A DNA stretch of 64,000 bases from CAYVQF01 sp964454015 (GTDB taxonomy: Bacteria > Myxococcota_A > Bradymonadia > UBA4248), in contig CAYVQF010000002.1 of the NCBI GenBank assembly GCA_964454015.1, positions 62,001 to 126,000 of the forward strand, given 5' to 3'. The notes under the pieces were generated by a model. That model searched no databases. It saw only the letters and a program-made list of their open reading frames with translations, and was not told the DNA's origin. Positions 18,199-26,457 of this stretch are shown here, in pieces (within the stretch, counting starts at the first letter, position 1; every line of letters begins with the position of its first letter). Position numbers and translations under genes: made by a program.

Positions 18199-18816
18199 CT
18201 ATGAATGTTTGGAGGTCTCCGCCTCGTCAGCGTCGAAAGAGAAGTCACTGTACTCCGCCAAGTGACCGCGCAGCGCCTCGAGGGCATAGCGCATTCGGCT
18301 CTTGATGGTGTTCTCCGAGACTCCCATGATGTCGCCGATTTCGCGGAACTTGAGCCCGGCGATTTCGCGCATCAAGAAAACCTCGCGTTGTTCCGTTGGA
18401 ATGAGGCCCAGGGCATGGTCGAGTTTGTTCCTGAACTCACCGCGCACCAGCTCCCCTGCGGCGCTGAGAGTGTGCTGGTCGCGCAGGGAATCCAAGGGGC
18501 TACGCTCATCATCCTCGTCGTGAGGGTTGTGATCCAGGGACTGTTCGAAACGGCCAGCGCTGCGCCGTATATGATCGATGCACAGGTTGCGGGCGATGGT
18601 ATAGAGCCAGGTCGTGAACTTGGCCTGTTCCGTGTAGGTCGCGGCGTTCTTGCACACCCGCAGGAAGACGTCTTGCGCCATGTCCTCGGCCAAGGTCGGG
18701 TGGTGTACCTGGCGCAAAATGAAGCGATAGATGGCATGCTGGTGCCGAGTCAACAACACAGTAAAGGCCTCGTGGTTCCCGCGTCCGAAGGCGAGCATCA
18801 GCTTTTCATCGGCCAT
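18199..18816 (-). CDS. ECF RNA polymerase sigma factor (RpoE-like)
   Basis: Alternative sigma factor of the sigma-70 ECF class, about 205 residues. Sigma region 2 is clear: DEKLMLAFGRGNHEAFTVLL, LAEDMAQDVFLRVCKNA, and TWLYTIARNLCIDHIRR (region 2.4, -10 recognition). An acidic linker (HDEDDERSPLDSLRDQ) follows, then region 4 with LIPTEQREVFLMREIAGLKF and IGDIMGVSENTIKSRMRYAL (helix-turn-helix for the -35). I chose the ATG at 18816 because it gives the standard ECF N-terminus; a TTG at 18882 and GTG codons between them would add up to 22 residues. The zf-HC2 anti-sigma gene follows after 41 bp, a standard pair, normally autoregulated. Confidence 0.92.
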   Translation of the reverse strand: MADEKLMLAFGRGNHEAFTVLLTRHQHAIYRFILRQVHHPTLAEDMAQDVFLRVCKNAATYTEQAKFTTWLYTIARNLCIDHIRRSAGRFEQSLDHNPHDEDDERSPLDSLRDQHTLSAAGELVRGEFRNKLDHALGLIPTEQREVFLMREIAGLKFREIGDIMGVSENTIKSRMRYALEALRGHLAEYSDFSFDADEAETSKHS

Positions 18817-19023
18817 GGCCCCGAGACTCTGTCCCGGAGCGTTCGCTTTTCTGAAGAGCCGGCTCACAACCGCCACTAACAACGTCCACCCCTGTGTTTT
18901 GGTCTAAGCGCGATGGCTGGGCGCAACCTTCTCTAGCACACCGACGGTCATCGCCACTGGCGCGCCGGCCCACGTGGGGCGCAGCATAACACGGGGTCGA
19001 CAGCACGCCTAGCCCCAGGAGGG

Positions 19024-19800
19024 TCAGCGGCCGCGGAAGAGGGGGGGGCGCTTCTCGACGAAGGCCCTGAGCCCCTCGTGGCTGTCTTCGGTCGCCATGA
19101 TTTCTTCGAGCACCTGCGCGTGGGGAATGGCCGTGGTCACCATGGGGCGGGAGGCGTGGGCGAGGGCTTTGATGGCTGCCACGGCTCGGGGGGCGTTCTC
19201 CGCGACGCTCTCGAGGAAGTCGCGTGCGCGGCTGACGACGTCTGACGCGGGCCACACCTTCGTCACCAGCCCCAAGCGCAGCGCCTCCTGGGCGCGCATG
19301 GCTTCACCCGTCAGCAACCACTGGAGCGCCGCGGCCCTTCCAATGCGCTGGCACAAACGCTCGACACCTCCAAAGGCTGGGATCACCCCCAGCTTGACCT
19401 CAGGGAAGCCAAAGCGCGCTGTCTCCGCCGCGTAAACCACATCGCAAGCCAGCACCAGCTCACAGCCCCCACCAAAGGCCGAACCGTTGACCGCCGCCAC
19501 GACCGGGAAAGACAAAGCCGTCAATCGCTCGAGGAAGGTCTGGGCGTCCTGGGCGAAGCCCAGCGCCGCCTTATCGGTCATCTCCAGCACCTCCGTGACG
19601 TCAGCGCCCGAGCAGAAAGTGCGCTCACCCTGCCCGGTGATGACCATGCCAAAGAGATCGCGGCGCGAGGACCAGGCGTCGAGCACCCGGTTGAGCTCCT
19701 CCAGCATGAGGGGGTTGATGGCGTTGAGGCGCTCAGGTCGCCGCAAGGTGATCGTGCCGATTTGGTCGACTTCTTGAACCGCTATACACTGATACTTCAC
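19024..19800 (-). CDS. Enoyl-CoA hydratase/isomerase family protein
   Basis: Crotonase-fold enzyme of about 258 residues, probably hydrating 2-enoyl-CoA in fatty acid or branched-chain degradation; other crotonase reactions are possible. Motifs: the early TLRRPERLNAINPLMLEEL, the oxyanion-hole segment CSGADVTEV, VAAVNGSAFGGGCELVLACD (first catalytic Glu in GCEL) and FGFPEVKLGVIPAFGG (second catalytic Glu in PEVKLG), and C-terminal AIKALAHASRP and GLRAFVEKRPPLFRGR. Both catalytic Glu positions are kept, so it is likely active. The start is a GTG at 19800; the frame stays open upstream through tRNA-Arg, which is not coding. It lies 67 bp after the tRNA and may share its transcript if the intervening hairpin is read through. 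Confidence 0.88.
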   Translation of the reverse strand: MKYQCIAVQEVDQIGTITLRRPERLNAINPLMLEELNRVLDAWSSRRDLFGMVITGQGERTFCSGADVTEVLEMTDKAALGFAQDAQTFLERLTALSFPVVAAVNGSAFGGGCELVLACDVVYAAETARFGFPEVKLGVIPAFGGVERLCQRIGRAAALQWLLTGEAMRAQEALRLGLVTKVWPASDVVSRARDFLESVAENAPRAVAAIKALAHASRPMVTTAIPHAQVLEEIMATEDSHEGLRAFVEKRPPLFRGR

Positions 19801-19835
19801 AGCGAAAATCCGCAACGAAAGCCAAGAAATGCCAA

Positions 19836-19863
19836 CGGGGAAGAAGTTTCGCCTTCTTCCCCG
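19836..19863 (-). terminator. Hairpin downstream of tRNA-Arg, probable terminator
   Basis: Perfect 11-bp inverted repeat: CGGGGAAGAAG (19836-19846) and CTTCTTCCCCG (19853-19863) with a 6-nt loop, starting 4 nt after the tRNA discriminator base on the minus strand. The downstream T content is modest (TTGGCATTTCTTGG), so termination may be partial. It lies in the 5' leader of the enoyl-CoA hydratase gene. Confidence 0.6.
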
Positions 19864-19867
19864 TCGA

Positions 19868-19941
<74 letters not shown>

Positions 19942-19967
19942 GCGCCGCCACTGCGGCCAGGAGTGGC

Positions 19968-19996
19968 TTCATACTCTATGTGGGGCGGGAATGCAA
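19968..19996 (-). promoter_or_regulatory. Candidate promoter for tRNA-Arg
   Basis: On the minus strand TTGCAT (19996-19991), 17 bp, TATGAA (19973-19968), 26 bp before the tRNA 5' end. Spacing and position suit a sigma70-type tRNA promoter. Confidence 0.5.
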
Positions 19997-20004
19997 GCGC
20001 TGAA

Positions 20005-20985
20005 CTAAGCATCAGCGGTGCTTGGCGCCGCGCGCTGCGGCGACGAGGGTGGATACAAAAATCGCAGCAAGTCGGGCAGCCGGCGGGACCAGCTCACCTC
20101 GTCGTGCTCGCCCTGGGGATCTTCGCAGACCTGAAGATCGACGCCCAGGCGGTAGGCGAAGCGCTGCTGCAGGAGCTCGACCATGGCCCGGCCGAGGACC
20201 GTGGAGAGGGACTCGATGACCTCGTTGTGGAAGCCGCCGGTGTGGATGAGGCCCCAGTCCAGCCACAGGATCGGGCGGCGCTGGGGATCGGCCAAGAGCT
20301 CAGCGACCGCTGGGATCAGCTCCCCTTGGTCGATGCGCCACCCTCGGCGCAGCTCGTAGTGCCAGCCCATGTCGACCCAGAAGGCCGGTGAGACCACGCC
20401 GGCTTTGCCAAAGACATGGGGCGCGCGGGTGGCCATGTAGAAGGAAGCCAAGCCGCCGTAGGACGAACCGACGATGGCCGTGTCCCGGGGCGCCGGCGCC
20501 GTGGGGTAGTGCGCGTCGATGAAGGGCTTGAGGTGGTGAGCCACGTAGTCCGTGTATTCGGGCAGGCCGCAGCAAGTGTGGCCCGGGGAGAAGGGGCGGT
20601 GGGTGTACTCCCGCTCGCGGTCGAGGGGATGGATGGCCACGACCATGAGGGGGGCGATGGCTTGGGCCGCGGCGAGGTGCGAGAGGGTCTCGGCGACTTG
20701 CCAGGACTTGTTGCCCAGGCCGCCGGGCCAGAAGACGCTCTGGCCATCATTCATATAGACCACGGGGTAGCCGCCCGGGGGCGCCGCCGTGCCCTGGCGC
20801 GGGAGAAAGACGTGGACCTTGCGGGCTGGGTGGCCGGCGAGAGCCAGGGCGTCGTAGGTGTGGAAATGGCCGTAGGGGTGGCCTTCGTCGTGAATCCAGA
20901 GTTCTTGGCCACCGCGCTGGGCGGGGCCCGATGGCTCGGGCGCTGAGGTGAATGGGCGACTCTCGTGTTCTTCCGTGTTCGACAC
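20005..20985 (-). CDS. Alpha/beta-hydrolase, esterase D (Fes/YbbA) family
   Basis: Probable serine esterase of 326 residues with no signal peptide. It has the esterase core: KVHVFLPRQG then PVVYMNDGQSVF (YMNDGQ is typical of IroE/Fes-like and antigen 85-type esterases), VVAIHPLDREREYTHRPFSP, the nucleophile elbow AIVGSSYGGLASFYMA (G-x-S-x-G, Ser within GSSYGG), KAGVVSPAFWVD, and a late HDEVSWSRRLPDLLRFLYP where the catalytic His is expected. The start is a GTG at 20985 with GGAG about 10 nt upstream. Family members hydrolyse enterochelin, cephalosporin or short acyl esters, so the substrate is open. It stands alone, upstream of the tRNA. Confidence 0.85.
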   Translation of the reverse strand: MSNTEEHESRPFTSAPEPSGPAQRGGQELWIHDEGHPYGHFHTYDALALAGHPARKVHVFLPRQGTAAPPGGYPVVYMNDGQSVFWPGGLGNKSWQVAETLSHLAAAQAIAPLMVVAIHPLDREREYTHRPFSPGHTCCGLPEYTDYVAHHLKPFIDAHYPTAPAPRDTAIVGSSYGGLASFYMATRAPHVFGKAGVVSPAFWVDMGWHYELRRGWRIDQGELIPAVAELLADPQRRPILWLDWGLIHTGGFHNEVIESLSTVLGRAMVELLQQRFAYRLGVDLQVCEDPQGEHDEVSWSRRLPDLLRFLYPPSSPQRAAPSTADA

Positions 20986-21133
20986 CGATGCTCGCTCCGC
21001 GGTGAGCGCCAGAGGCGCGTGTGGGGGGGCAACTTAGCAAATGCTGATGCTCTTGACAGCCCGGGACAAGAGGTGTGCTTGTCTTTTCTGGTGCGTGCCC
21101 ACCGTAGGTGGTGATGGGCCCTGATGGAGAGGA

Positions 21134-23023
21134 GTGGAGAGCTTGCGCATCGCCCGCTTGGGCTACAAGGCCGGCGTCGAGACGGCTGCAGAGAGAAGGC
21201 GTGGCGCCGTCTTGGCGCTGCTCCTCGCGGCCCTGGGCTTGGGCTGGCCCTGCCTGGCTTGGACCCACGGGCTGGAGCCTGCGCAGGCTGGGGCCATGGG
21301 CGCGGCGGTGGGCGCCGTGGGCGCCGTCACCCATCCTCTGGAACGCTTCGCGCCGTGGGAGCGGCGGATGGTGGCCCAGGCCTTGGCGGCGCACGGGGCC
21401 CGCATCGATGTCCACCCCGATGGCAAGCGTCTGGGGCGCTTCATCTACGCCCCCGCGCCGGTGTTTGAGGCCGCCGACCCCTTCCCGCTGTGGTTCAATC
21501 TCTTCCACGCGACCACGCGGCCCGAGATCCTGGCCCAGCGCCTCAGCTTGGCGTCGGGCGAGCCCTACGAAGCCGCCAACATGGCGGCGGCGGCGCGCGA
21601 CCTACGCGACCCCCTGCGCCTGAGCGCCGCCGAGCTGGTCCCCATCGTCAGCGAGGTGCCCGACGCGGTCGATGTCTTGGTCAGCACCCGGGATCTCTGG
21701 TCGCTCCGCTTCAACACGGTCTTTCAGGCCACGGGGAGCCACCTCGACTACCTCTACACCTCCCTCAGCGAGAACAACCTCCTGGGCTGGCACAAGCAGG
21801 TGGCCTTGGCCCTGTGGCTGGAACCCGGCCGCTACAGCCTCGGTCCCACCTATGCCGACCCCGCCCTCTTGGGTTCGCCCCTGACCTTGACGGCGCACGC
21901 TTATGCCACGCTGGATCAGGAAAACGATCGTCTCGAAGGTGGCCTCTTTTATTTCCACCTCCTGCAGCCGTTGCGGCGGCTCGACGCGCCCTGGTCTTGG
22001 GGCCTCGAGTTGGAGCTCTACCAAGGCGTCGCGCGTACCTACCAGGGTGGCCGCCAGGTCTATTTTCCCCGCGACGCGGAAGCCGACACGCCGCGCCTCC
22101 CGTGGCGCTACGACGCCTCCATGTTGCGCGCCGGGGTGGAGGTGACCCGGGCCTTCTTGGTGCCCGCCGCGACCCTGAGCCAGCGCCTCTTCAGCGCCGG
22201 GTGGCAGCTCGACTGGCGCCAGGCCGAGATGCCGGCGATGCCCACGACCGAGGGCGACGCCACGGCGTGGCGCGACCTCGAAGAGGCCTTCAGAGAGGAG
22301 GTGCTCCCGGCGCCGCGCCGCGACAGCTATCCCTGGGTGGCCTTCCGCCAGTGGACGCCTACCTACGAGATCTACTGGGATCTGGACGCCTTGGGCATCT
22401 CCGAAGAGATCCAGCTCGGTTACGATGTGCGGGCCATGGCCGGGATGGGCGCCCCCTGGACCGGGAGCGACCTGCCCTTTTTCACGACGAGCCTCAGCGT
22501 CGGCTGGCGCGGGGCTTGGGAGGGCAGGGACCTGTTCGCGGCCCAGCTCAGCGGGCAGGCTCGCCTGGCGCGCGGGGAGTGGGACGAACAGGAGGTCACG
22601 GGCTTGGTGCGCTACGTCACGGCGCCCCTCGGGCCAGGCCGGCTGCACAGCGCGTTGGCCGGACGCTACGTCACGAACGCCCGCCTGACTACATGGGCGG
22701 CCGTGGGCGGCGACAACGGCCTGCGGGGGATGCCGTCGCGGGCGATCCTGGCGGCAGGGTGGTTGCGCGCCAATGTGGAGTACCGCAGCCGTGGCTTGGC
22801 GTGGCTGTCCATGCGGTGGGGCGGCGTCCTCTTCGCCGATGGCGCGTGGCCCTTCGGCGCTTGCTGGGGCCAGTGCCCGGCCGTCGTCAGCAGCGGCGTG
22901 GGTCTGCGGCTGATGATCCCCCAATTCAACCGGGTGGTATTCCGCTGTGATTGGGGGCTGGCGCTGCTCACCCAGGCGCGCTGGCCGGGGGTGCTCAGCC
23001 TGGGCTTCGAGCAGGCCTTCTGA
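21134..23023 (+). CDS. Omp85-superfamily outer-membrane protein with one visible POTRA-like domain
   Basis: Predicted outer-membrane beta-barrel protein of 629 residues. After a basic N-terminus and hydrophobic signal segment (about 24-43) comes one POTRA-like stretch (about 105-165: FNLFHATTRPEILAQRLSLA followed by GEPYEAANMAAAARDLR), resembling the final POTRA of TamA/ShlB-type proteins. The rest alternates as barrel strands. GGDNGLRGMPSRAILAAGW (about 543-561) matches the strand/loop-6 G..LRG motif of Omp85 barrels, followed by NVEYRSRG, and the last residue is Phe, as expected for a BAM substrate. The start is taken as GTG at 21134; a TTG at 21146 is an alternative. Assembly, secretion or lipid roles are all possible. 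It is not the main BamA, which carries five POTRA domains. Confidence 0.75.
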   Translation: MESLRIARLGYKAGVETAAERRRGAVLALLLAALGLGWPCLAWTHGLEPAQAGAMGAAVGAVGAVTHPLERFAPWERRMVAQALAAHGARIDVHPDGKRLGRFIYAPAPVFEAADPFPLWFNLFHATTRPEILAQRLSLASGEPYEAANMAAAARDLRDPLRLSAAELVPIVSEVPDAVDVLVSTRDLWSLRFNTVFQATGSHLDYLYTSLSENNLLGWHKQVALALWLEPGRYSLGPTYADPALLGSPLTLTAHAYATLDQENDRLEGGLFYFHLLQPLRRLDAPWSWGLELELYQGVARTYQGGRQVYFPRDAEADTPRLPWRYDASMLRAGVEVTRAFLVPAATLSQRLFSAGWQLDWRQAEMPAMPTTEGDATAWRDLEEAFREEVLPAPRRDSYPWVAFRQWTPTYEIYWDLDALGISEEIQLGYDVRAMAGMGAPWTGSDLPFFTTSLSVGWRGAWEGRDLFAAQLSGQARLARGEWDEQEVTGLVRYVTAPLGPGRLHSALAGRYVTNARLTTWAAVGGDNGLRGMPSRAILAAGWLRANVEYRSRGLAWLSMRWGGVLFADGAWPFGACWGQCPAVVSSGVGLRLMIPQFNRVVFRCDWGLALLTQARWPGVLSLGFEQAF

Positions 23024-23033
23024 GGCGGGTCGC

Positions 23034-24776
23034 CTAAGCGATGACCAAGTTCAGGGCTTTGCGCAGGGCCAAATACTCCGAGGAGACGCTGTAACGCACC
23101 AGGAGATCGAGGCGCTGGTCGGCGTTGAGGGTACCTGACGCGTTCTTGTCGGCGACGATGATGTCGGCGGCGACGTCCAGGCTGTCCGAGAGGAGGAAGG
23201 CCAGGCGATTGGCGATCTGATCGACCTGGTTGAAGTAGCTCTCCAGGGAGAAGGTCTGCTGCTGGGTGAGGATGCCCTCGATGAGCTTCTCCAGCTCGCT
23301 GAGGCGAGCTGGATCGAGGCGGCTCTTGATGGCCTTGATGATCCACTCCAGGTCGCGGCTCATGGTGATGGGCGCGTTGGGGCGGCAGTGTTTGGTGGCG
23401 CCCATGAGGAAGAGCTCGATGTCTTGGGCCGGCGAGATCCCGGCGAGGTAGAAGTCCTCCTTGAGCATGGCCAGGCGTTTGGCCACGATGAAGGCCAGCT
23501 CCGCGGCGCCATGCCCGGACAAGAGGCTCCGGGCCACGAGGAAGCCCGCGGGGTTGAGGACGCCGTTGATCATGCCCAAGCCGGCGACCTCGTCTTTGAG
23601 GTAGATCTCGGGGGGCACGGCGATGCCAAAGATGCGGCAGATGCGATTGACCAAGGTGTTCAGGAGCAGCGGCTGCTCCGGGTCGAGGCGATCCCGCAGG
23701 GTGACGTCGAAGGTGTCGAGATCGTTCTCGAGGCGGGTGCCCACGGCGTGGGCCAGCAGGGAGAGCAAACGCGCGATGTCGTAGGGGAAGTTGCGGGTGT
23801 AGACCGCTTCACGCCAGAGCTGATGCGAGATGGCCGCCTCTGGGATCTTGGGGACCTTGCGCCGCGTCTCTTCCACCCAGGCGCTCTCTTGCGGGCTCGC
23901 TTCGCCCAAGAAGGCCAAGGCGCGCAAGGTGCAGAAGAGGGCGTCGTCGTCTTCTTGCTGCTGATAGAAAGACGCCAAAGCGCGCATGGCCCGGAGCTGG
24001 GCCTGCGGATCGGGCTCGAGGAGCACCACCTCATTGAGGGCGGCGCAGGCCTGGGCCTCGTGGCCGGGCCAGCGCTGATAGATTTCAAAGAGGGTCGCGT
24101 GGTTCTTGATGTCTTCTGGGGCGAAGCGGCTCGCCGTCTCCAGGGCCAGGACCGCTTCTTGATGGCGGCCGATGGGATCCGAGAGGAGGGCGCCCAGCTT
24201 GCGCCAGAGCTTGTTCAGCACCAAGCGGTTGGGCTGGGCCAGGGTGCTGTGCTTCTCGATCATGAAACGGTAGATGCCCTCGAGGGCGGTCCAGTTCTCT
24301 TGGCTGGCGTAGTACTCGGTCAGGGCCAAGAAGGCGTCGAGGCGTGTGGGATCGTGGTCGAGAGCGGCGCGGAAACCTGCGGCGGCCTTGTGGGCTTCCC
24401 CGCGCTGGTCGCGGGTGACGATGGCGGCGCGGATGAGGTAGTCCGCCTTGGTTGGCGGCGCCTGCACCACCTGAGAGAGGGTCGCCAGGCAGCGGCTCAC
24501 CCTGATGGGGTCGGCCAGCGCTTCGGCGGCCTGGAGCATGACCTCCAGCGCCGCGACGTCCTGTTGGTTGGCGCGGAAGCGTGCCTCAGCAGCGCGGTAG
24601 CGTTGCTCGTTGTCGTCGAGCTCCAGCGCCGCAGGCCCATCGTCGACGATGGGGTGGATCATGCTCATGTCGGGCGCCGTCGCCGGCGCGGTATCCGAGA
24701 GCAGGGCGCCGCAACGGGGGCACTCGGTCAAGGACGCAGGGTTGGTGTGCTGACAGCAGGGGCATTGGCGTTCCAC
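23034..24776 (-). CDS. Zinc-ribbon TPR protein with possible degenerate M48-like C-terminus
   Basis: Cytoplasmic-looking protein of about 580 residues. It starts with a zinc ribbon (CPCC..then CPRCGALL, residues 5-26), has an acidic linker, then TPR-like helical repeats (about 60-340: AAGFRAALDHDPTRLDAFLA, then YRFMIEKHSTLAQPNRLVLN). The C-terminal 200 residues include IFGIAVPPEIYLKDE and NGVLNPAGFLVARSLLSGHG, then AELAFIVAKRLAML, reminiscent of an M48 peptidase core whose HExxH is absent. The end SSEYLALRKALNL resembles the end of the giant TPR protein at 32437-37533. I chose the GTG at 24776 (GGAG seven bases upstream); the upstream frame overlaps the SpoIID gene. Last gene of the 28555-23034 group. 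Confidence 0.75.
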   Translation of the reverse strand: MERQCPCCQHTNPASLTECPRCGALLSDTAPATAPDMSMIHPIVDDGPAALELDDNEQRYRAAEARFRANQQDVAALEVMLQAAEALADPIRVSRCLATLSQVVQAPPTKADYLIRAAIVTRDQRGEAHKAAAGFRAALDHDPTRLDAFLALTEYYASQENWTALEGIYRFMIEKHSTLAQPNRLVLNKLWRKLGALLSDPIGRHQEAVLALETASRFAPEDIKNHATLFEIYQRWPGHEAQACAALNEVVLLEPDPQAQLRAMRALASFYQQQEDDDALFCTLRALAFLGEASPQESAWVEETRRKVPKIPEAAISHQLWREAVYTRNFPYDIARLLSLLAHAVGTRLENDLDTFDVTLRDRLDPEQPLLLNTLVNRICRIFGIAVPPEIYLKDEVAGLGMINGVLNPAGFLVARSLLSGHGAAELAFIVAKRLAMLKEDFYLAGISPAQDIELFLMGATKHCRPNAPITMSRDLEWIIKAIKSRLDPARLSELEKLIEGILTQQQTFSLESYFNQVDQIANRLAFLLSDSLDVAADIIVADKNASGTLNADQRLDLLVRYSVSSEYLALRKALNLVIA

Positions 24777-24840
24777 GTTTTTTCTCCATCGCCACGCGGG
24801 GCTCGAACGGGCTCTCCTCAGGCGTGGCGACGGCGTGGAC

Positions 24841-26454
24841 TCAAGCCTCCATGATCGGGGGAGGGCAACCGCGACGCCGTCGGCGACGCCACCCGATGAT
24901 GAGGGCCAGGCCCAGGCCAAGGCCAAGCCATGAGGAACGGGAGAAGATAGCACTCTCCGCGGGCCGCGCCAACGCGCAGGCACAATCACTGGTGCTTTGG
25001 CGCTGGGTGCCCGTGGGGGGGATGGGGCCGCCAAGATCGGACTCCGGGCCGAGCTCGGCCGCGTCTGGCCACGCATCGGCTTCGCCGTCGGGCGCGGCCT
25101 CCTCGGCCCAAGGCTCCAAGGTGGCGTCACTTTCTTCGCCCTCGGCGCTGTCGACGGGGCTCAAGTCACTCGCCTCGACGACCTCCACCAGGCTCTCGTC
25201 GATGACCTCGACCTGCTCCACCGTGTCTGGCGGGGAGATGTCTTCGGGTTCGGGTTGCGGCAAGGCACGGCGCAAGCGGATGGCGTCGAAGACGATGCGT
25301 TTGCCGTTGGTGTCGGTGTAAGGCTCGCCTGAGGCGTCATTGAGCTTGACCCATTGATCGCCACCGCTGGCCAAGGTGAAGCGCCCCAGCGGCACCCAGC
25401 CGCTCTGGCCTTCGAGGTTGAGGGTGACCTTGGTCTCGGTGCCGCTGTGGCGCACCGTGTAGGGCGCGCGCGCCGAGAGCGGCCCGATGGGCTCGATGTA
25501 GACGTCGATGTCGTAGGTGTCGGGCCGGGTCACCTCGAGGCGCCAGCGGGCCTCGGCGTCGACCGCCTGGTCCCAGACATAGGTCCAATAGAGGTGGCCG
25601 TTGTGGCCGCTGTTGGCCTCACGCCAGGAGCTGCTGCCGTTGCGGACGAAGCAGGTGTGGCGATCGTCGATGATGACCTCGTCGGCGTCGACCAGAGGCG
25701 CGCAGGTGGTGGGGACGACGCAGGGGCCCTCGGCGGTGATCAGGCCGATGTCCATGCCGTAATAGAAGTTGATGATGTCGCGGTAATTGCGACCTGCTTT
25801 GGACAAACAGTTGGCGCCGTTCTGGGACTTGCAGCCCCGGTTGCGATAGTTCCCGGCGTTGACCCAGCCCAGGGTGGTCTGGGTGATGCCCGTGCCGCTC
25901 TTGCCCCAGTTGTAGGTGACATAGCGCTCGGTGTTGGTGGCGTCGGGATCGCTCGCTGCGGGGACACAGTTGGCCGTGCTGGGGATGGCGCCGGCGACGT
26001 AGAAGGCGCACACCGTGAGGTTGTTGTAGCGCAGCACTTGGCCCGAGGTCTCCTCGACGGCGCGAAAGTGTTGGGCCTGGGGCGGGCGGCCGCAGGAGTA
26101 GACCTGATCGTGGGTGCCGTCGCCAATCTGCCCAGAGGTCTCGATCTTATAATAGAGGTAACTGCGGGCCGAGACGGCTTGGGCCTTGAGAGCCTCGAAA
26201 TCGGCGGCCCCGTTCTCACAGGCGACGACCCGGGGCAGATAGTCGGTCTCGACGTCGACCACCCCCGTGCCGACCACCGTGGCCGTGCAATAGGCGGTGA
26301 TGGCGTGCTCCTCTTGGGCGATGGGCCGGGTCGGGATCTCCTCGACGCAGCCTCCGGCCAGGTGGGCCCCCAGGGCGACCACGGTGGCGCTCACCAGCCA
26401 GCGGTACGGGAGGGCGCTGCGAAGACGCCCCGTGGGAATGCCTCTCGTCGTCAT
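24841..26454 (-). CDS. SpoIID-domain surface protein with golvesin-like domain and MYXO-CTERM-like tail
   Basis: Exported protein of 537 residues. The N-terminus has a signal sequence ending at a possible lipobox Cys (VVALGAHLAGGC). A SpoIID/LytB-like domain follows (LPRVVACENGA then FEALKAQAVSARSYLYYKIE, about 72-104). A golvesin C-terminal-type domain (about 255-395) has WRLEVTRPDTYDIDVYIEP and GKRIVFDAIRLRR. A Glu/Asp/Pro-rich linker leads to SDCACAL (Cys491, Cys493), a short membrane helix (WLGLGLGLALIIGW, 509-522) and six Arg, the pattern of MYXO-CTERM sorting. Family knowledge: SpoIID proteins cleave denuded peptidoglycan strands in sporulation; here a wall-linked surface role is inferred. 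The start (GGAG nine bases upstream) is 3 bp after the radical SAM stop. Confidence 0.85.
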   Translation of the reverse strand: MTTRGIPTGRLRSALPYRWLVSATVVALGAHLAGGCVEEIPTRPIAQEEHAITAYCTATVVGTGVVDVETDYLPRVVACENGAADFEALKAQAVSARSYLYYKIETSGQIGDGTHDQVYSCGRPPQAQHFRAVEETSGQVLRYNNLTVCAFYVAGAIPSTANCVPAASDPDATNTERYVTYNWGKSGTGITQTTLGWVNAGNYRNRGCKSQNGANCLSKAGRNYRDIINFYYGMDIGLITAEGPCVVPTTCAPLVDADEVIIDDRHTCFVRNGSSSWREANSGHNGHLYWTYVWDQAVDAEARWRLEVTRPDTYDIDVYIEPIGPLSARAPYTVRHSGTETKVTLNLEGQSGWVPLGRFTLASGGDQWVKLNDASGEPYTDTNGKRIVFDAIRLRRALPQPEPEDISPPDTVEQVEVIDESLVEVVEASDLSPVDSAEGEESDATLEPWAEEAAPDGEADAWPDAAELGPESDLGGPIPPTGTQRQSTSDCACALARPAESAIFSRSSWLGLGLGLALIIGWRRRRRRGCPPPIMEA

Positions 26455-26457
26455 GGT

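Noticed and set aside
21602..22924. 440-codon minus-strand frame inside the Omp85-like gene
   Set aside because: Low-complexity Pro/Arg/Gly-rich sequence caused by GC-rich antisense bias; the plus frame has a signal segment, POTRA-like stretch and barrel end.
23388..24854. 488-codon plus-strand frame opposite the zinc-ribbon TPR gene
   Set aside because: Shadow of the minus-strand gene; no domain.
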